Source: Turritopsis dohrnii
Lineage: Eukaryota; Cnidaria; Hydrozoa; Anthoathecata; Oceaniidae
Assembly: GCA_027922465.2 (NCBI GenBank)
Contig: BQMF02000116.1
Span: 558,001-622,000 of the forward strand
Length of the DNA stretch: 64,000 nucleotides
Direction: 5' to 3'
Shown here: positions 1 to 10,827 of the stretch, one piece after another
Layout of the letters: each line of letters starts with the position of its first letter
Numbering within the stretch: position 1 is the first letter of the stretch
The notes under the pieces: model-generated
Told to the model about the DNA's origin: nothing
What the model saw: the letters and a program-made list of their open reading frames with translations, nothing else
Databases searched by the model: none
Position numbers and translations under genes: made by a program

Positions 1-474
1 TTTTCAATTCTGAAATTGTAAGAAAAGAAAAATTAAAATTTTCATTCAAAATTCAATTTTCAATTTTTAATTCTGAAATTGTTAAAAAGCCAATTTTAAA
101 GTTTGAATCAAAATAAAGTTTTGATGATTAACTCTAGTTTAAATTGTTTTTTCAAATCAGTTAAAACCTTCTTTTGAATATTATGTCTTTACTTGGATCT
201 GGAAATGATTATTAAACCGAAATATGTATATTTCCAGGACCGATCTCACACCAAGTTTGTTCCCAGTCTCCTATAATTCATTCTATGATTTTGCGAACAT
301 GTGACAGTTAGTTAAAAATGGCTTCCACCCTGGAGAGGGAAAGCGCTCTTTGCAGAACCTCATTCCGATGGCGAAACTAACGTCGAGTTTGATTTGTAGT
401 GTGTGTCGAGTGCTTGCTCAAGACGAGTATTCTTTACTGCATCCCACGTGGTGCGCGCGGGAAATTGAAAAAGC

Positions 475-599
475 TACGATGGCCTAGAAAGGTCAAACTG
501 CGCGCACGTCAAGAAATACTGCGCGCTTCTCCCTTTTACTGCGCGCTCTTGTGTAACCTTACACTGCGCGCTGTCATCGACTATTCTGCGCGCTCTTCA
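475..599 (+). repeat. GCGCGC-rich inverted repeat, left copy
   Basis: Several copies of the motif ACTGCGCGCTCTT or ACTGCGCGCTTC occur. The block is the reverse complement of 1468-1663, sharing CGATGGCC at the outer end and the CGCACGTCAAGAAATACTG run. Confidence 0.8.
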
Positions 600-1467
600 T
601 AGTTGCAAGTCGGCGGGCGGAAGAACCAACCATTACGGATGGAAGCCCAAGGACTAAAAACTCCCGTTACTTACTTACTTACTTACTTACTGCGCGCTTC
701 CCTACGACCACACTACTACGACCATATCAAAATTCGTGTTTTCGAATGGTGTGATTAAAGGAAAAATGTGTGATTTTTTAATTAGTCCATTTGACAGAAA
801 TATGTTTACATAAAGCAAAAATTTTAAATATTCAAAATGAGTTCTAGAAATTGAACTTTGTTGTAAAAACGTAGCTCCATTTACAACACGAGTTAAGTTT
901 GATTTGTGTGTATTACACTAGTAATCACGAGTAAAACACGCTTTGTTTTTTTTTTAGTCAAATAAAGTATTTTCAGAGTTATTTTCAATTTCTCTAAAAC
1001 ATCGTTTTCCATTTTTTTCCTTTCCAACTGTTCAAAATGAAAAGATACAAAAAAATAATATATTTTTAGATCTATCCTTCAGCTTCTCAGTAAGAGCTTT
1101 ATTGGTTTTGTAAATGGAAATCAAACGTAAGTGGCTCTGACATGAAAAATGAACACTGAAAAAAGAGCTTTAAATACAATTTTTAATCAATTTCTATTGT
1201 ATTATCTCCTTGGTTAAATGTACCTTCACATTTCTTGAGGCAATGAAGAAAATGAGGATTAGGAAGGCAAGGGAAAATGACGGAAATATTTATGATTTTA
1301 TATTACATAAATAGTTGTTTTGAAAAGATAAAGAAGTAGACCATCTCCAAATTGTGCTCAAAATTTGAATTTTTTCAAAATTACCTTTTTTCGTTTATCC
1401 GCGAAATTAAATTACTCAAAATTTCATCCACTTAAGGTATTATGAAATAAATTGCTCTTGGGATAAG

Positions 1468-1663
1468 AGAAGCGCGCAGTAATACGAAGAGCACGCAGTG
1501 TCACGAAGAGCGCGCAGTATTACGAAGAGCGCGCAGAAAGGTCGACGACAGCGCACAGTATAAGTTTACACAAGAGCGCGCAGTAAAAGGGAGAAGCGCG
1601 CAGTAAAAGGGAAGCGCGCAGTATTTCTTGACGTGCGCGCAGTTTGACCCTTCTGGGCCATCG
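1468..1663 (-). repeat. GCGCGC-rich inverted repeat, right copy
   Basis: Inverted copy of 475-599, longer because the short GAAGAGCGCGCAGTATTAC-type unit is repeated more often here. It sits about 140 bp upstream of the first predicted exon of the Ulp1/PHD gene. Confidence 0.8.
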
Positions 1664-1805
1664 TAAAAAGATGCCGAAATAAGTGTGAGAAGTGAGACGA
1701 GTGTGAGATCAGGCAACAAAAAGATAAAACAAACTCATAAAACCTAAATAAATCTAAAGTAAACCTAGATAATTTTTCTAATTTTGTTCTTGCTGCTAAA
1801 AGACG

Positions 1806-3471
1806 ATGGGAAGTGAAGAAAAAGAAGAAGAGCAACAACAAGAACAAAGTAGTCATCAATGTCATGATGGAGAAATTGAAAAAAAAATTAAAAGGTGAAG
1901 AAAAACTATCTTCTATTTCCTAATTACATTTGCTATTCCACTTTATTTGCGATGATGTTCGAACAAACTTTATAGCGAATGAAAATATTATTTAATTTTT
2001 TGATTTTTAACATACCAATACCAACGCAAAGAAACCTCGGAATAAAGTTCTGCAAAGAGTTGCTTCTTGCAATCACCCACTATTGGCAAAACCTTATTCC
2101 GAGTATAATTATATCGATTTTAATTGGGTTTCCGATGAAATATTTACATTTCAAAACCGACCTAATGTTTGGCTCTTAAAAGGAAAAGTATTTTTTCAAA
2201 TTATATTGAGACATTGATTTCACATTTTCTTTGTTGAATCGTTTGTGTTCAACACGCTAGGTCAAACCATACGAAAACAAAAGCTTTACACGCAAATCTT
2301 TTTCAATCAAATAAAAGACACTTTTCGGCATGAAGTATTTTAAGAATACTTAAGCGCTATTTCCACGGCCACGTTTGATCGAAATTTTTCGAGCGAAAAT
2401 TTTAGAAGAAAACAATTTCTGCTAGAAATATTTCGATCATAGAATTCCACATAAAAAAAATAAACTTACTTAGCTGGTTTTCATATTCAGTAGGAGATTA
2501 AACATACAGAAGTTAATTCGAAAGCAACGGCAAGTAGTAACCGTCTGCTATACTTCTATAATTTCTTTTTTTGTTTTCATTTTTCGACAGGATTGTCATC
2601 TTTCCTTTGAAATTATTTCAACTCACATTCTCACAGTAGAGAAAAGAAATCTTTCGCTCGAAAACCAGAAAATATTAAAATGCGCATGCTCAATTTTTTT
2701 TCTCCGTCGAAATATTTCGAAATTATTCTTTCCAATGAAGAAAGAAATGCTATCCAAAATAATGATATGTTGTCGGATGAAGCAATAAATCTTGCGATGA
2801 ATTTTTTGCGTGAGCAATTTCCAGCGTTTGACGGGTTGGTAGACTCTTCCATTGATAAATTGCACGCATTTCCAATTGTTGTGTCTGACCACCCTTACAT
2901 CCAAATATTGCATGCTGGTAGAATGCACTGGGTTTGTGTTGCTAACACACAAGCCGATAAAAAAACCAATGGTGCACATTATCTTTATGACAGCCTTGCA
3001 AGTGGAATTGCCAATGACGTGGTTGACCAAATTGCTGGTTTTTCGTTTTGTCGACATCCAGAAATTGCAATCAATGTGATGCCTGTTCAGCAACAAGTAA
3101 ACGGCGTTGACTGTGGAGCTTTTGCAATTGCGTTTGCAACGAGTTTGGCGTATGGTGAAGATCCATCAAATACAACATATAACACGATCTCTCTTCGAAA
3201 GCATCTACTGGATTGCTTGGAATCTGGACATATGAAACCATTTCCCAAAAGCATGTTGAATTGCAATATTGAAGGTTGTGTTGCAGCTGAACATATAATC
3301 GAGCTTTATTGCTCTTGTAGAAAGCCGTGGAGGTCTCAAAAAGGAGCTAGATATAAAATGGCGGAATGCGGTTCGTGCAAGGAATGGTATCATCAATTTT
3401 GTGAGAGTATTCCAAACCGAATATTTTACAAAAACAATACCGAAGACTGGAGATGTCGTGGTTGTCAATAG
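1806..3471 (+). CDS. Ulp1-like (C48) cysteine protease with C-terminal PHD finger, predicted two exons
   Basis: The main exon is open from 2637 to 3471. Counting from the ATG at 2680 (263 aa), the C48 core shows His83 (MHWVCVAN), Asp104 (YLYDSLA), Gln in VMPVQQQVNGVDCG and nucleophile Cys145. A C4HC3 PHD finger follows at 211-262 (C211, C213, C230, C233, H238, C241, C259, C262). A short acidic first exon at 1806-1894 (start MGSEEKEEE) ends in AG|GTGAAG in phase 2 and joins in frame to an acceptor TTCTCACAG|T at 2637, giving about 307 aa. Such proteases cleave ubiquitin-like modifiers, and the PHD may target chromatin. The exon 1 link is inference; the protease/PHD call is firm. The gene lies inside an inverted-repeat element and is probably of transposon origin. 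Confidence 0.75.
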
Positions 3472-3710
3472 GAATAGACAAAAAACACAGCAACATAATG
3501 TTAGGTCTAATTAATGTGGCATTAATGTAAAGTAGAACTGCAGTTAGTTTATAAGTAAGTAAGTAAGTAAGTAAGTAGATTCTTCCTATAAAGTATCATT
3601 TTTACTCTCAAAACGTTCCTTTTCCTGAACGACAATATTCATCACTCGCAGAGTCCGACTCGTCCTTTTGATCTCGGAGTCGGAAACTCGACGTTAGTTC
3701 CGCCATCGGA

Positions 3711-3950
3711 ATGAGGTTCTGCAAAGAGCGCTTTCCCCTGGAGAGACTTTGTTTAAAAGAAGAAATAAGGGAACTAATCAAGGGCAGAACATACGAAGAA
3801 GTCGCTTACATTTTACAAGAAAAGTATCCAGGGTTATCAGGGTTGTCTGAGAGATCTTTACGACGCCATTGCGAGAAGATTGGCATAAAAAAGTATAGTG
3901 GAATCTCTCAAAATGCATTGAATCAAGAGGTTCTGAAGGCATCAGCAGAA
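3711..3950 (+). CDS. Possible exon encoding a helix-turn-helix domain
   Basis: The ORF opens with ATG inside the right inverted repeat and gives about 80 residues before a donor-like site GAA|GTAAGG near 3950. The segment LKEEIRELIKGRTYEEVAYI, followed by LSGLSERSLRRHCEKIGI, has the helix-turn-helix pattern seen at the N-terminus of some transposase or integrase proteins. No downstream catalytic exon is recognisable. Whether it uses this ATG or is an internal exon is unclear. Confidence 0.35.
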
Positions 3951-3984
3951 GTAAGGGGTCAGTCACAAATCGATTTTAGGTTCA

Positions 3985-4640
3985 AATAACTAGTGTGGGC
4001 CAGTGTGTCATAAGAAAGTCCTTCGTGTGCATAGGCTTGTTAAAAGCAAACTTTTGATTGATTTCGGTTCCTTGGGTGTCAAATATGAAAAAAAGCGAGG
4101 GTGCCAAAAAATTTGGTCCCTGGGGGCCCCAAAAGCTGACGTCAGCGCTTTTACGGTCAGAAAAAATGTTTTTTCAAAATTTTTCAAAGATTATGGTACC
4201 AATGGAAAGATCTCATCAAGTGGAGTAGAAATTATATAAAAACTACAGCTTGAATATTTTTCGTTATCAAGTTATTCACGTTTCAAATTTGTATAAAACA
4301 CAGACCGACATTTTACTGACCAAATGTGAAAACTTGTATAAATCAGATAATTGTCCCCCTAGAGTTATAAAAATTGGCATGTGCAATGTTCATGACAAAC
4401 TTCACAGACCAGAAACTTAGTCTTATTTTTTGAATTTGACCGACCAAATATTTTTACAAAAGAGCACTTCACTTGGTACACTAAATTTTGCATTACAGAC
4501 AGGCTGTTCTATCTAGGAACAGGAAGACATTCCATTGCATTGTACTCTAAGCAAGTGTTTACAGTGCTTTGAAATATGGATTTCTCACTTTAGAAGTAGT
4601 ATATATAATATTTAAAAAATAATATGTATGGTTAAATCAC
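3985..4640. other. No gene seen
   Basis: AT-rich spacer. It contains a near-palindromic GCTGACGTCAGCGC (about 4136-4149). A short open frame at 4003-4239 has no recognisable domain. Confidence 0.4.
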
Positions 4641-4646
4641 GTTGTA

Positions 4647-7600
4647 ATGGCTGACGTAACTTCATCAAAGAAACCAAAATATTTTACTGATTTTGGACGG
4701 TGCGTAATTTGTCAGACTGATAAGAAAAGCGTTAAGGTATGTTTTAAAACCATCTTCCTGATTATTTAAGTCAAAACATTGGGATATTACCACTAAACTT
4801 ATTGTAAATGTACATGGAATCAAAAAGTATGGATCTTGTTAGCCAAAGCCATGGGGTTTGAGTGATGACATTCTTTTACAAAAGGCATAATGAGTTATAA
4901 AAAATAAAGGTTGAAGCTCTATTCAAATATGTCTTTTGAGGAGTCAATTCATTTTTTTTCTTTTTAGCTTGTTCAAAAGCGTGAAGTGAAGTGCTACGAA
5001 AAATTAAAATCATCACTTGAAGAGCGTCACAAGTATGGTGATCCTCCAACTAAATCGTGTTATCACCGTTTGAACTCTATTTCAGTTGATACTTTGCTAG
5101 AAAAGAATGCGTCTTATCATTCAGAGTGTTATAAAGACATAACCAATTCATCAAAACTGAGCCGTTTGAGAGTACGCTATAAAAAAGAAAGTAAAGAAGA
5201 TAATTATGATGATGGTGAGTCTTACATGGAGATAGACAGCTCTATAACAGAAACTGCTGAACCAAAATCATTGCGTTCCCAAAGCAAGCCATATGATAGG
5301 AGTGTTTGCATTATTTGTCTTGATGGTGGCGGTGTTCTTCACGAAGTCTTATGTAAACCCACCGGTAAAAAGATGCTGTCTGTTGCTGAAAATCTTCCCG
5401 ATCGAGGTTTTTTTATCAGATTGAACAATATCCCAAGTGCTGAAGATGCTCGGGCAAATGATGTGAAATATCATAGAAAGTGTTGGGTAAATACACAAAG
5501 ATTGGCTGCCAAGTCGGCAAATGACAAAAATGAAATCCAAGACATTGAAAATGTCGAGCGAATTATTGCCGACATTGACATAATAGATATTGTAAAATCG
5601 AACTTGTTGGAGTCAAATGATTTATTAGACATGAACAATATCAATAAAACTTACAATAACCTTCTTGGAATGGACAAGTCTAACGAAGTTAATTACAAGC
5701 GTTATCTTAAGAATCTACTGACAGAAAATATCCCTGATATTGAGTTCATGTGCTGATCTAGCAGATATTTCACCCCAAGCGTGTTAATAACTTGAAAAAA
5801 ATCTTTTACCTCTGTTATTAAGTGATATTTACGAATCAAAGAAGTGTATAGACTTCAGAATTGTTTTAGCCAAGTATTATGTATTTCACCATTAAAGCTT
5901 TCACAAGGTTACATCTGTAACTGCAAACAAAAAGACCATAGTGACATTGGATCTGCAATTATATGTTAAGTGTATGCAGATGCGAGCTTCTAAAGAAATC
6001 AAAGAAAACTATATTTTTCGGCTTGAAGAGCTACACACAGTGTTTGCATTTTTGAAAGTCATGGGGAAGTACATTGTTGGAAGTGGATTAGATAAAGCAA
6101 TCCTTCTCACACATATTTATGGCCCTGCTACGTTTAACCAAATCTTGGATGGAAAACCAATGAAACGTGCTATAGAGGCTCATACTGTCTTGTATCTATA
6201 ACTATTTAAACTGTATCTTGAAACAGCATTGATTGGTCATCCGTCTATTCTTGATACTATAGTGAAAATGAGAGATTCACTCTCAGTGGCTATAAACAGA
6301 AAAGCTGAAAATTTAATGGAGAAGTACAATGAGGTCGCAGAAAATTTGAATAACTGCGGAGTGTTTCTAATGTTACAAAGTTTTGATGAGAAGCTACAAC
6401 GACAAGCTCTTTACCTACGTAACTACATGAGGATGTTCGAATCCCTATTGATGTTTATTCGTTCTTCGCGCGGCAATCATTGGGAGCTTCACTTGTCTTC
6501 TTTGGATAGCCTTACAAAATATTTCTTTGCGCATGATCAGATAAATTACGCCCGTATGACACCACTCTATCTTGCAACTATGCATGAGCTTGAACACACT
6601 GACATCACATCATGGAATTGTTTAAAAGAGCATTTTTCAATTAGCAAGTCTAAAATTCCCTTCACATCTATTGGATCAGACCATGCACTGGAGCAAGAAA
6701 ATCGTGTCATGAAAGTAACTGGTGGAGTGGTTGGACTTGCACAAAACCCTACTGCTTTGTACCGATTTTGTCTGGTTGCACCTATCTTGAGCTCCATATC
6801 AAATCAATTTTGCAGCATGTACAACATTTCAAATGAAGCTCGAAAAGATCATTACCAGCTGACTGGGTCAAGTGGAAAACGAATTGCCAATAATGTGGTG
6901 AAGTTGGTTGAATTGCTTCACTCATTTGATGTGACATTTGAAGAAAGTGAATGTCTTTCTAATGTGGTTTCTAAAGCTGTGTTGCCGATAAACGAGGCAC
7001 AAGAACTATTAAATCATGAGAAAATTGGAAATGATTTATACAATGTATTTGTAGATGAGAGAATCAAAGGTGAGACAAGTGTTTGGGCACCAATGACAAG
7101 ACGAAAACTAGCAACATTTGCAAGACAAAATAAAAGTGTCAAGATGCAGGTACAGAACAAAGAAGTCAGATTGAAGGAAGAACGGACTTTACTTTCCAGG
7201 TTCCTGATTACAGCACGAAAACGACCTGAAATAAATCTAGAAGAGAGCATCGGAAACTACGAGTTTTCTGTTGTACCCAAGTCGCTATTCAGTGATGATG
7301 GTCAACCCTTATTATCAACAGATAAATCGAAAATTCTGCATGAAGTGGAAGAAATGGCACCCAAACAAACTTCGGACGACCCAAGTGAAGAAACACGCAA
7401 ATGTATTATTGTAGACGGTATGGCTTTGGTTAACAAGATCCACAAAGATTCAAGCATGGTGACGTGGAATGTAATAAACATGTTTTTATTTTAGGTGAAC
7501 ATACTGAGACAACACAGACGACAATCTGACTACTTGACTGAAAACTACTGAACCTGCACGAGTTGACAATTAGTAATCGACAATCTGAAACTCAAGCAAG

Positions 7601-8088
7601 TATCCCAACCTTTTTATAGGACTTTGCCGCAGCGTTTTACAATGGTCTTCGAAGTATTACCAAATCCTTTCAAGAAGTTCGACTTGTTTTTGATAGATAT
7701 ATTGAAACATCTCTTAAAGCACTTACCAGAAAGAAACGGACAGCAGACCAAGATAAAATCATTTTCAACGTGACTGGAAATGCTGATATAAGCAACGAGC
7801 CTCTTAAATCTTTGTTGGCCCACATCGAGACAAAGCAGCAACTGACGATCTTCTTGTCAAAGTATTGCATGAATAAATATGAAGGGAGCGACATTGATTT
7901 CTCAGTGACTTACGACACAGTTACTGAGACCAATAATGGCAGATTTTGTAGAAGATCTGAGGAATCACGACCACGAAGAAGCAGACACACTTTTGATTTT
8001 ACATGCAATTGATGTTGCTCGAAAAGATTTGTTCTGTGAATGCTGGATATACTCACCTGACACAGACGTATTTCTGTTATTGATGTTA
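4647..8088 (+). pseudogene. Decayed gene of a multicopy repeat-protein family ('HEEADT' type)
   Basis: Exon 1 (4647-4736) encodes GRCVICQTDKKSVK, then GT; exon 2 begins at 4968 after TTTTTAG. The frame stays open to a stop at 5754-5756, just before a shifted HPKRVN motif. It reopens at 5941, is broken by TAA at 6199-6201, and is open again to about 7494. A further exon starts near 7620 (after TTTTTATAG) and shifts frame near 7935. Conserved blocks: paired CxxC/CxxH zinc-like modules (CIICLDGG, YHRKCW), a long helical middle with DHALEQENRVMKVTGG, and the end HDHEEADTLLILHA...SPDTDVFLLL. That end resembles FEN/PIN-like acidic motifs, a weak inference. The copy stops at 8088, where antisense integrase sequence begins. 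Function unknown; I recognise it as a family repeated in cnidarian-type genomes. Confidence 0.65.
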
Positions 8089-8767
8089 CGCGTTGTGCGG
8101 TGCCAGTCATTCTGTGCAGATGTTCGATCACTTCGTTGACAAACTCTCTTCCTTGATCATTGATTTGCACTTTGATGCATCCATGACGGCAAATGATTTC
8201 ATACAAAAACTGCGCAATTGTAGCAGCTGTTTTGTCTTTGGTGGGCTTTGCTTCAGACCATTTCGTAAAATAGTCTATGCACACAATTAGATGCTTAAAT
8301 TCGTCAACTTGAGGCAGATTACAAACATCGACACCAACTTGCTGCATAACTTCGTTTTTTACAGGAATACTATGGAGCTCAGAAGATACTTTTTTTATTT
8401 TACCATGTTTTTGGCACTGGTCACATTTCTTGATAAACTCTTCCACATCACTTTTGACATTGTGCCAGAAAAATCTAGCCACGATTTTCTGATGTGTTGA
8501 ATCCCTTCCACGATGAGCAGCCATTGCTTTTGCTTTAGAGTCTTCCCCTAATCCAACATGAATATCATGGATTATCGTTTGTTGAGTCTCCTTTGAAGAA
8601 ATTACAAGTCTTGAATCTTTGTACATTAGCTGGCCGTTTACAATGCTAAATGCCTTGCATGCTTTTCGAAAGTTTGCTTTTTTCCCTTTATCTCCGGCCA
8701 CCTCACATGGAAACGTTTTTTCACGCAAATATTTTTCGATAGCATCAAAATCAACATGATGTGCCAT
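8088..8767 (-). pseudogene. GIN/Ginger-type integrase, 3'-truncated
   Basis: Read on the minus strand from ATG at 8767 (MAHHVDFDAIEKYLREK). An H2C2 zinc-binding module follows (HRGRDSTHQKI, then CDQCQKHGK), then the start of an rve integrase core with first Asp in VGVDVCNLP, LIVCIDYFTKWSEA and second Asp in INDQGREF. Sequence ends at RVTS, where it abuts the plus-strand repeat gene, so the catalytic Glu is missing. It may be Ginger/GIN DNA transposon or Gypsy-derived; the single-exon N-terminus favours Ginger/GIN. Confidence 0.75.
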
Positions 8768-8819
8768 TGTTTCCGTGATCTTCGTAGTTTTAAATGTCAA
8801 TCCCTTTCCAAAACGTGGG

Positions 8820-9625
8820 TTTTCAAAGCATCAAGTTCGAATGAAGTTCGAATGAATCATTTCACAATGCAATGCAATGTAATGACATCTTTGAAAAAGG
8901 AGTTACTTTGGCCTAGGAAATAAGTAATCCCTTTGGGGAGTACTTATTTCCTAAAGGGAGTACTTATTTACTAGGAAAAAAGTACTGAGGGAGTAGTTTT
9001 TTACTAGGAAGTAAGTACTGGGGGAGTACTTTTTGTCAGGGAGTGATTATAAGCTGCTACAACGGCAAAGCCGAGAACTGTTTAATTACGGCTGTGGTGG
9101 CGCGAGGCGAGGCGAAATTTTGGGAAAAAGTAGATCTCGACTGTATTTCTTACTATTATTACTTTTTTCTTCCAAATTCTCAAAATGTTTGGTCTGTAAA
9201 TTATACGTACATTGTTTTCTTAAAATTCCGGCGTACTGCTACTGGCATTTGGATCGTTGAAAACAAGTGCGGACTCGAACAAATTGTGAATGTTATAATA
9301 TATATAAAGTGAATTCGAAACAACTGTAATTATGGTACTCTACTGCAATTTCATCATAACTCTTTGGGAAAATTCCCTCTGTGGTGCGTTTTATAATGCC
9401 CCCCCCCCCCCCATTTTACAATTTTTTCCGTGGAGTAAAGTAACACAGGGTCTATTCCATCAAGGCAATTTTGAACGTTTTGGATCAACTGCTGGGAAGC
9501 AATGTACGTGCTGTGCACTTTTTTCTATTGGGTTTTCTTTAGCCAAAAATTTGGGAACATGGGATTCTACAGTGATGTTGATTTTGTTGTAGATAATGGG
9601 GATCTGATTTACAAAAAATTAAATA
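8820..9625. other. Spacer with short direct/inverted GGAGTACTTATTT repeats; no gene
   Basis: 8925-9030 carries three or four copies of GGGAGTACTTATTT/TACTAGGAAATAAGTA that can fold back. A C-homopolymer lies at about 9399-9412. Short open frames here show no domain. Confidence 0.5.
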
Positions 9626-9833
9626 CCGCATTCTCTCTAATTAGCGCCTGTCTCCAATGAGCCCCCCTCTCTTATAAGCCCCCCCCCCCCCCCCCCCCCC
9701 CCCCCTAATAAAAAATATTTTTATAAGCGCCCCTCTGCAATAAGAGTGACTTAACATTAACTCAGAAATTAATAAGCACCCGGACGGTAATTAGAAATTT
9801 GAACGAAAATTGAAAATTCTGTATATACCTATA

Positions 9834-10570
9834 CCGTAATGCTTCGATTAGACGCCCGGGGCGTTTATTAAATTTTTTGAATTTTTAGGGGGGCGTTTAA
9901 AACGAGGGCGTCTATTGAATTTTTTTGAAACTCTTCTTTTTCGTAAATATAAATTGTATAATCATGTCTACAAAGAAGTGTTGGATGCTACGATTGGAGA
10001 AATACTTGAAGCTGCCCAAGATAAGCGAGAGGAAGAAGCAAGAGAGTATGATAAATATGCTGTTGGCTTGTACAAAAAAAATCTTCTCGTTGGATACATC
10101 CCCATAGAAATTTCAAGTTTATGCATTCATTTTATTAATCAAGATCTCGAGAACAAGATAAAAGCAGTAATAACTGGCAAACGTCAACGGGAAATCGGAC
10201 TTGTTGTTCCTGCAAAACTTATCTTTACGACGAAAAATAAACGTTATTCTGAAGTTTTAGAAAAGGAAATTTTGAAAAGAAAGACAAAGTTTGCTACTGT
10301 TAGTTTAAAATTTAGAAAGAAAGGTGTCTATCGCAAATTTCCATATTTTCATACAAAATGAAAACATTGAAGCTGAAACAATGCAATGTAGTAGTTCTAC
10401 ATGCCTTAATTAGTGTGTCTCTAATAAACGCCTCTTTCAAGAGAGGGGCGTCTATTCGAGGGGAGCGTCTAATAGAGGGGGGCGTTTATTTAAAAATCTC
10501 CTGAAAAACGGGGGCGTCTATTCGAGGGGGGCGTTTAAAAGAAGGGGGGCGTTTAATCGAAGCATTACGG
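9834..10570. mobile_element. TA-flanked TIR element carrying a HIRAN-like ORF, nested
   Basis: TIR is CCGTAATGCTTCGATTA at the left and its inverse at the right, flanked by TA, 737 bp in all. Subterminal arrays of GGGGCGTCTATTCGAGG and GGGGGCGTTTA are present, mainly at the right. It is inserted within element 9626-10827, so it is the younger of the two. Confidence 0.8.
9915..10361 (+). pseudogene. HIRAN-like domain ORF inside TIR element (no ATG)
   Basis: The open frame has the order NHVYKEVLDATIGEIL, then YDKYAVGLYKKNLLVGYIPI, then IKAVITGKRQREIGLVVP. This matches the HIRAN fold pattern (a YDxxAVxV-like signature followed by G-hydrophobic-[IL]-P). HIRAN domains bind DNA ends, for example in HLTF. 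The frame lacks an in-frame ATG before the domain, so it is either an exon of a spliced transcript or a captured fragment. It ends FPYFHTK then TGA. The element boundary is only about 80 bp upstream, leaving no room for a normal promoter and N-terminus. Confidence 0.6.
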
Positions 10571-10827
10571 TAATAGAAACGGAAGACTATATTTTTGTGA
10601 TGTCTAAATGTAAGTTATAAGTACAAAATCTTATTTCGTTGCCATGAAAAATACAGTTGTTAGTATTCTTTTATGATAAAAAGAAATGCATCGTTCACAG
10701 CTAGCATGATTATTTCAAAATTTTTTTGTAAGCGCCCCTCTCCAATTAGCGCCTCTCTCTAATACGCGCCCTTCTAATTTCCAAAAATATTTTATAAGCG
10801 CCCAGGCGCTTATTAGAGAGAATACGG

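Larger units (their letters stand above)
330..3745. mobile_element. Element bounded by inverted repeats and carrying a Ulp1/PHD gene
   Basis: Positions about 336-390 and 3684-3738 are inverted copies (about 54 bp, only a few differences; core GGAAAGCGCTCTTTGCAG). Inside, a (TTAC)n run at about 668-691 is mirrored by (GTAA)n at about 3552-3577. A GCGCGCAGT-rich block at 475-599 is mirrored at 1468-1663. These nested inverted pairs enclose the predicted two-exon protease gene. No transposase is recognisable and no clear target duplication was found. It may be a non-autonomous or composite element. Confidence 0.55.
9626..10827. mobile_element. TA-flanked MITE-like element, GCGCCCCTCTC family (outer)
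   Basis: Ends are CCG(C/T)ATTCTCTCTAAT..GCGCC in inverted orientation, flanked by TA on both sides. Subterminal arrays repeat AGCGCCCCTCTC and TTATAAGCGCCC. The left array includes a C-run of about 27 at 9680-9706. The element is split by the HIRAN-bearing element 9834-10570. Confidence 0.75.

Noticed and set aside
1..329. Gene at the left edge
   Set aside because: AT-rich with no open frame or motif; nothing supportable seen.
9680..9706. Long C-homopolymer as a regulatory i-motif/G4 site
   Set aside because: Lies in a MITE subterminal array; more likely slippage or an assembly artefact.
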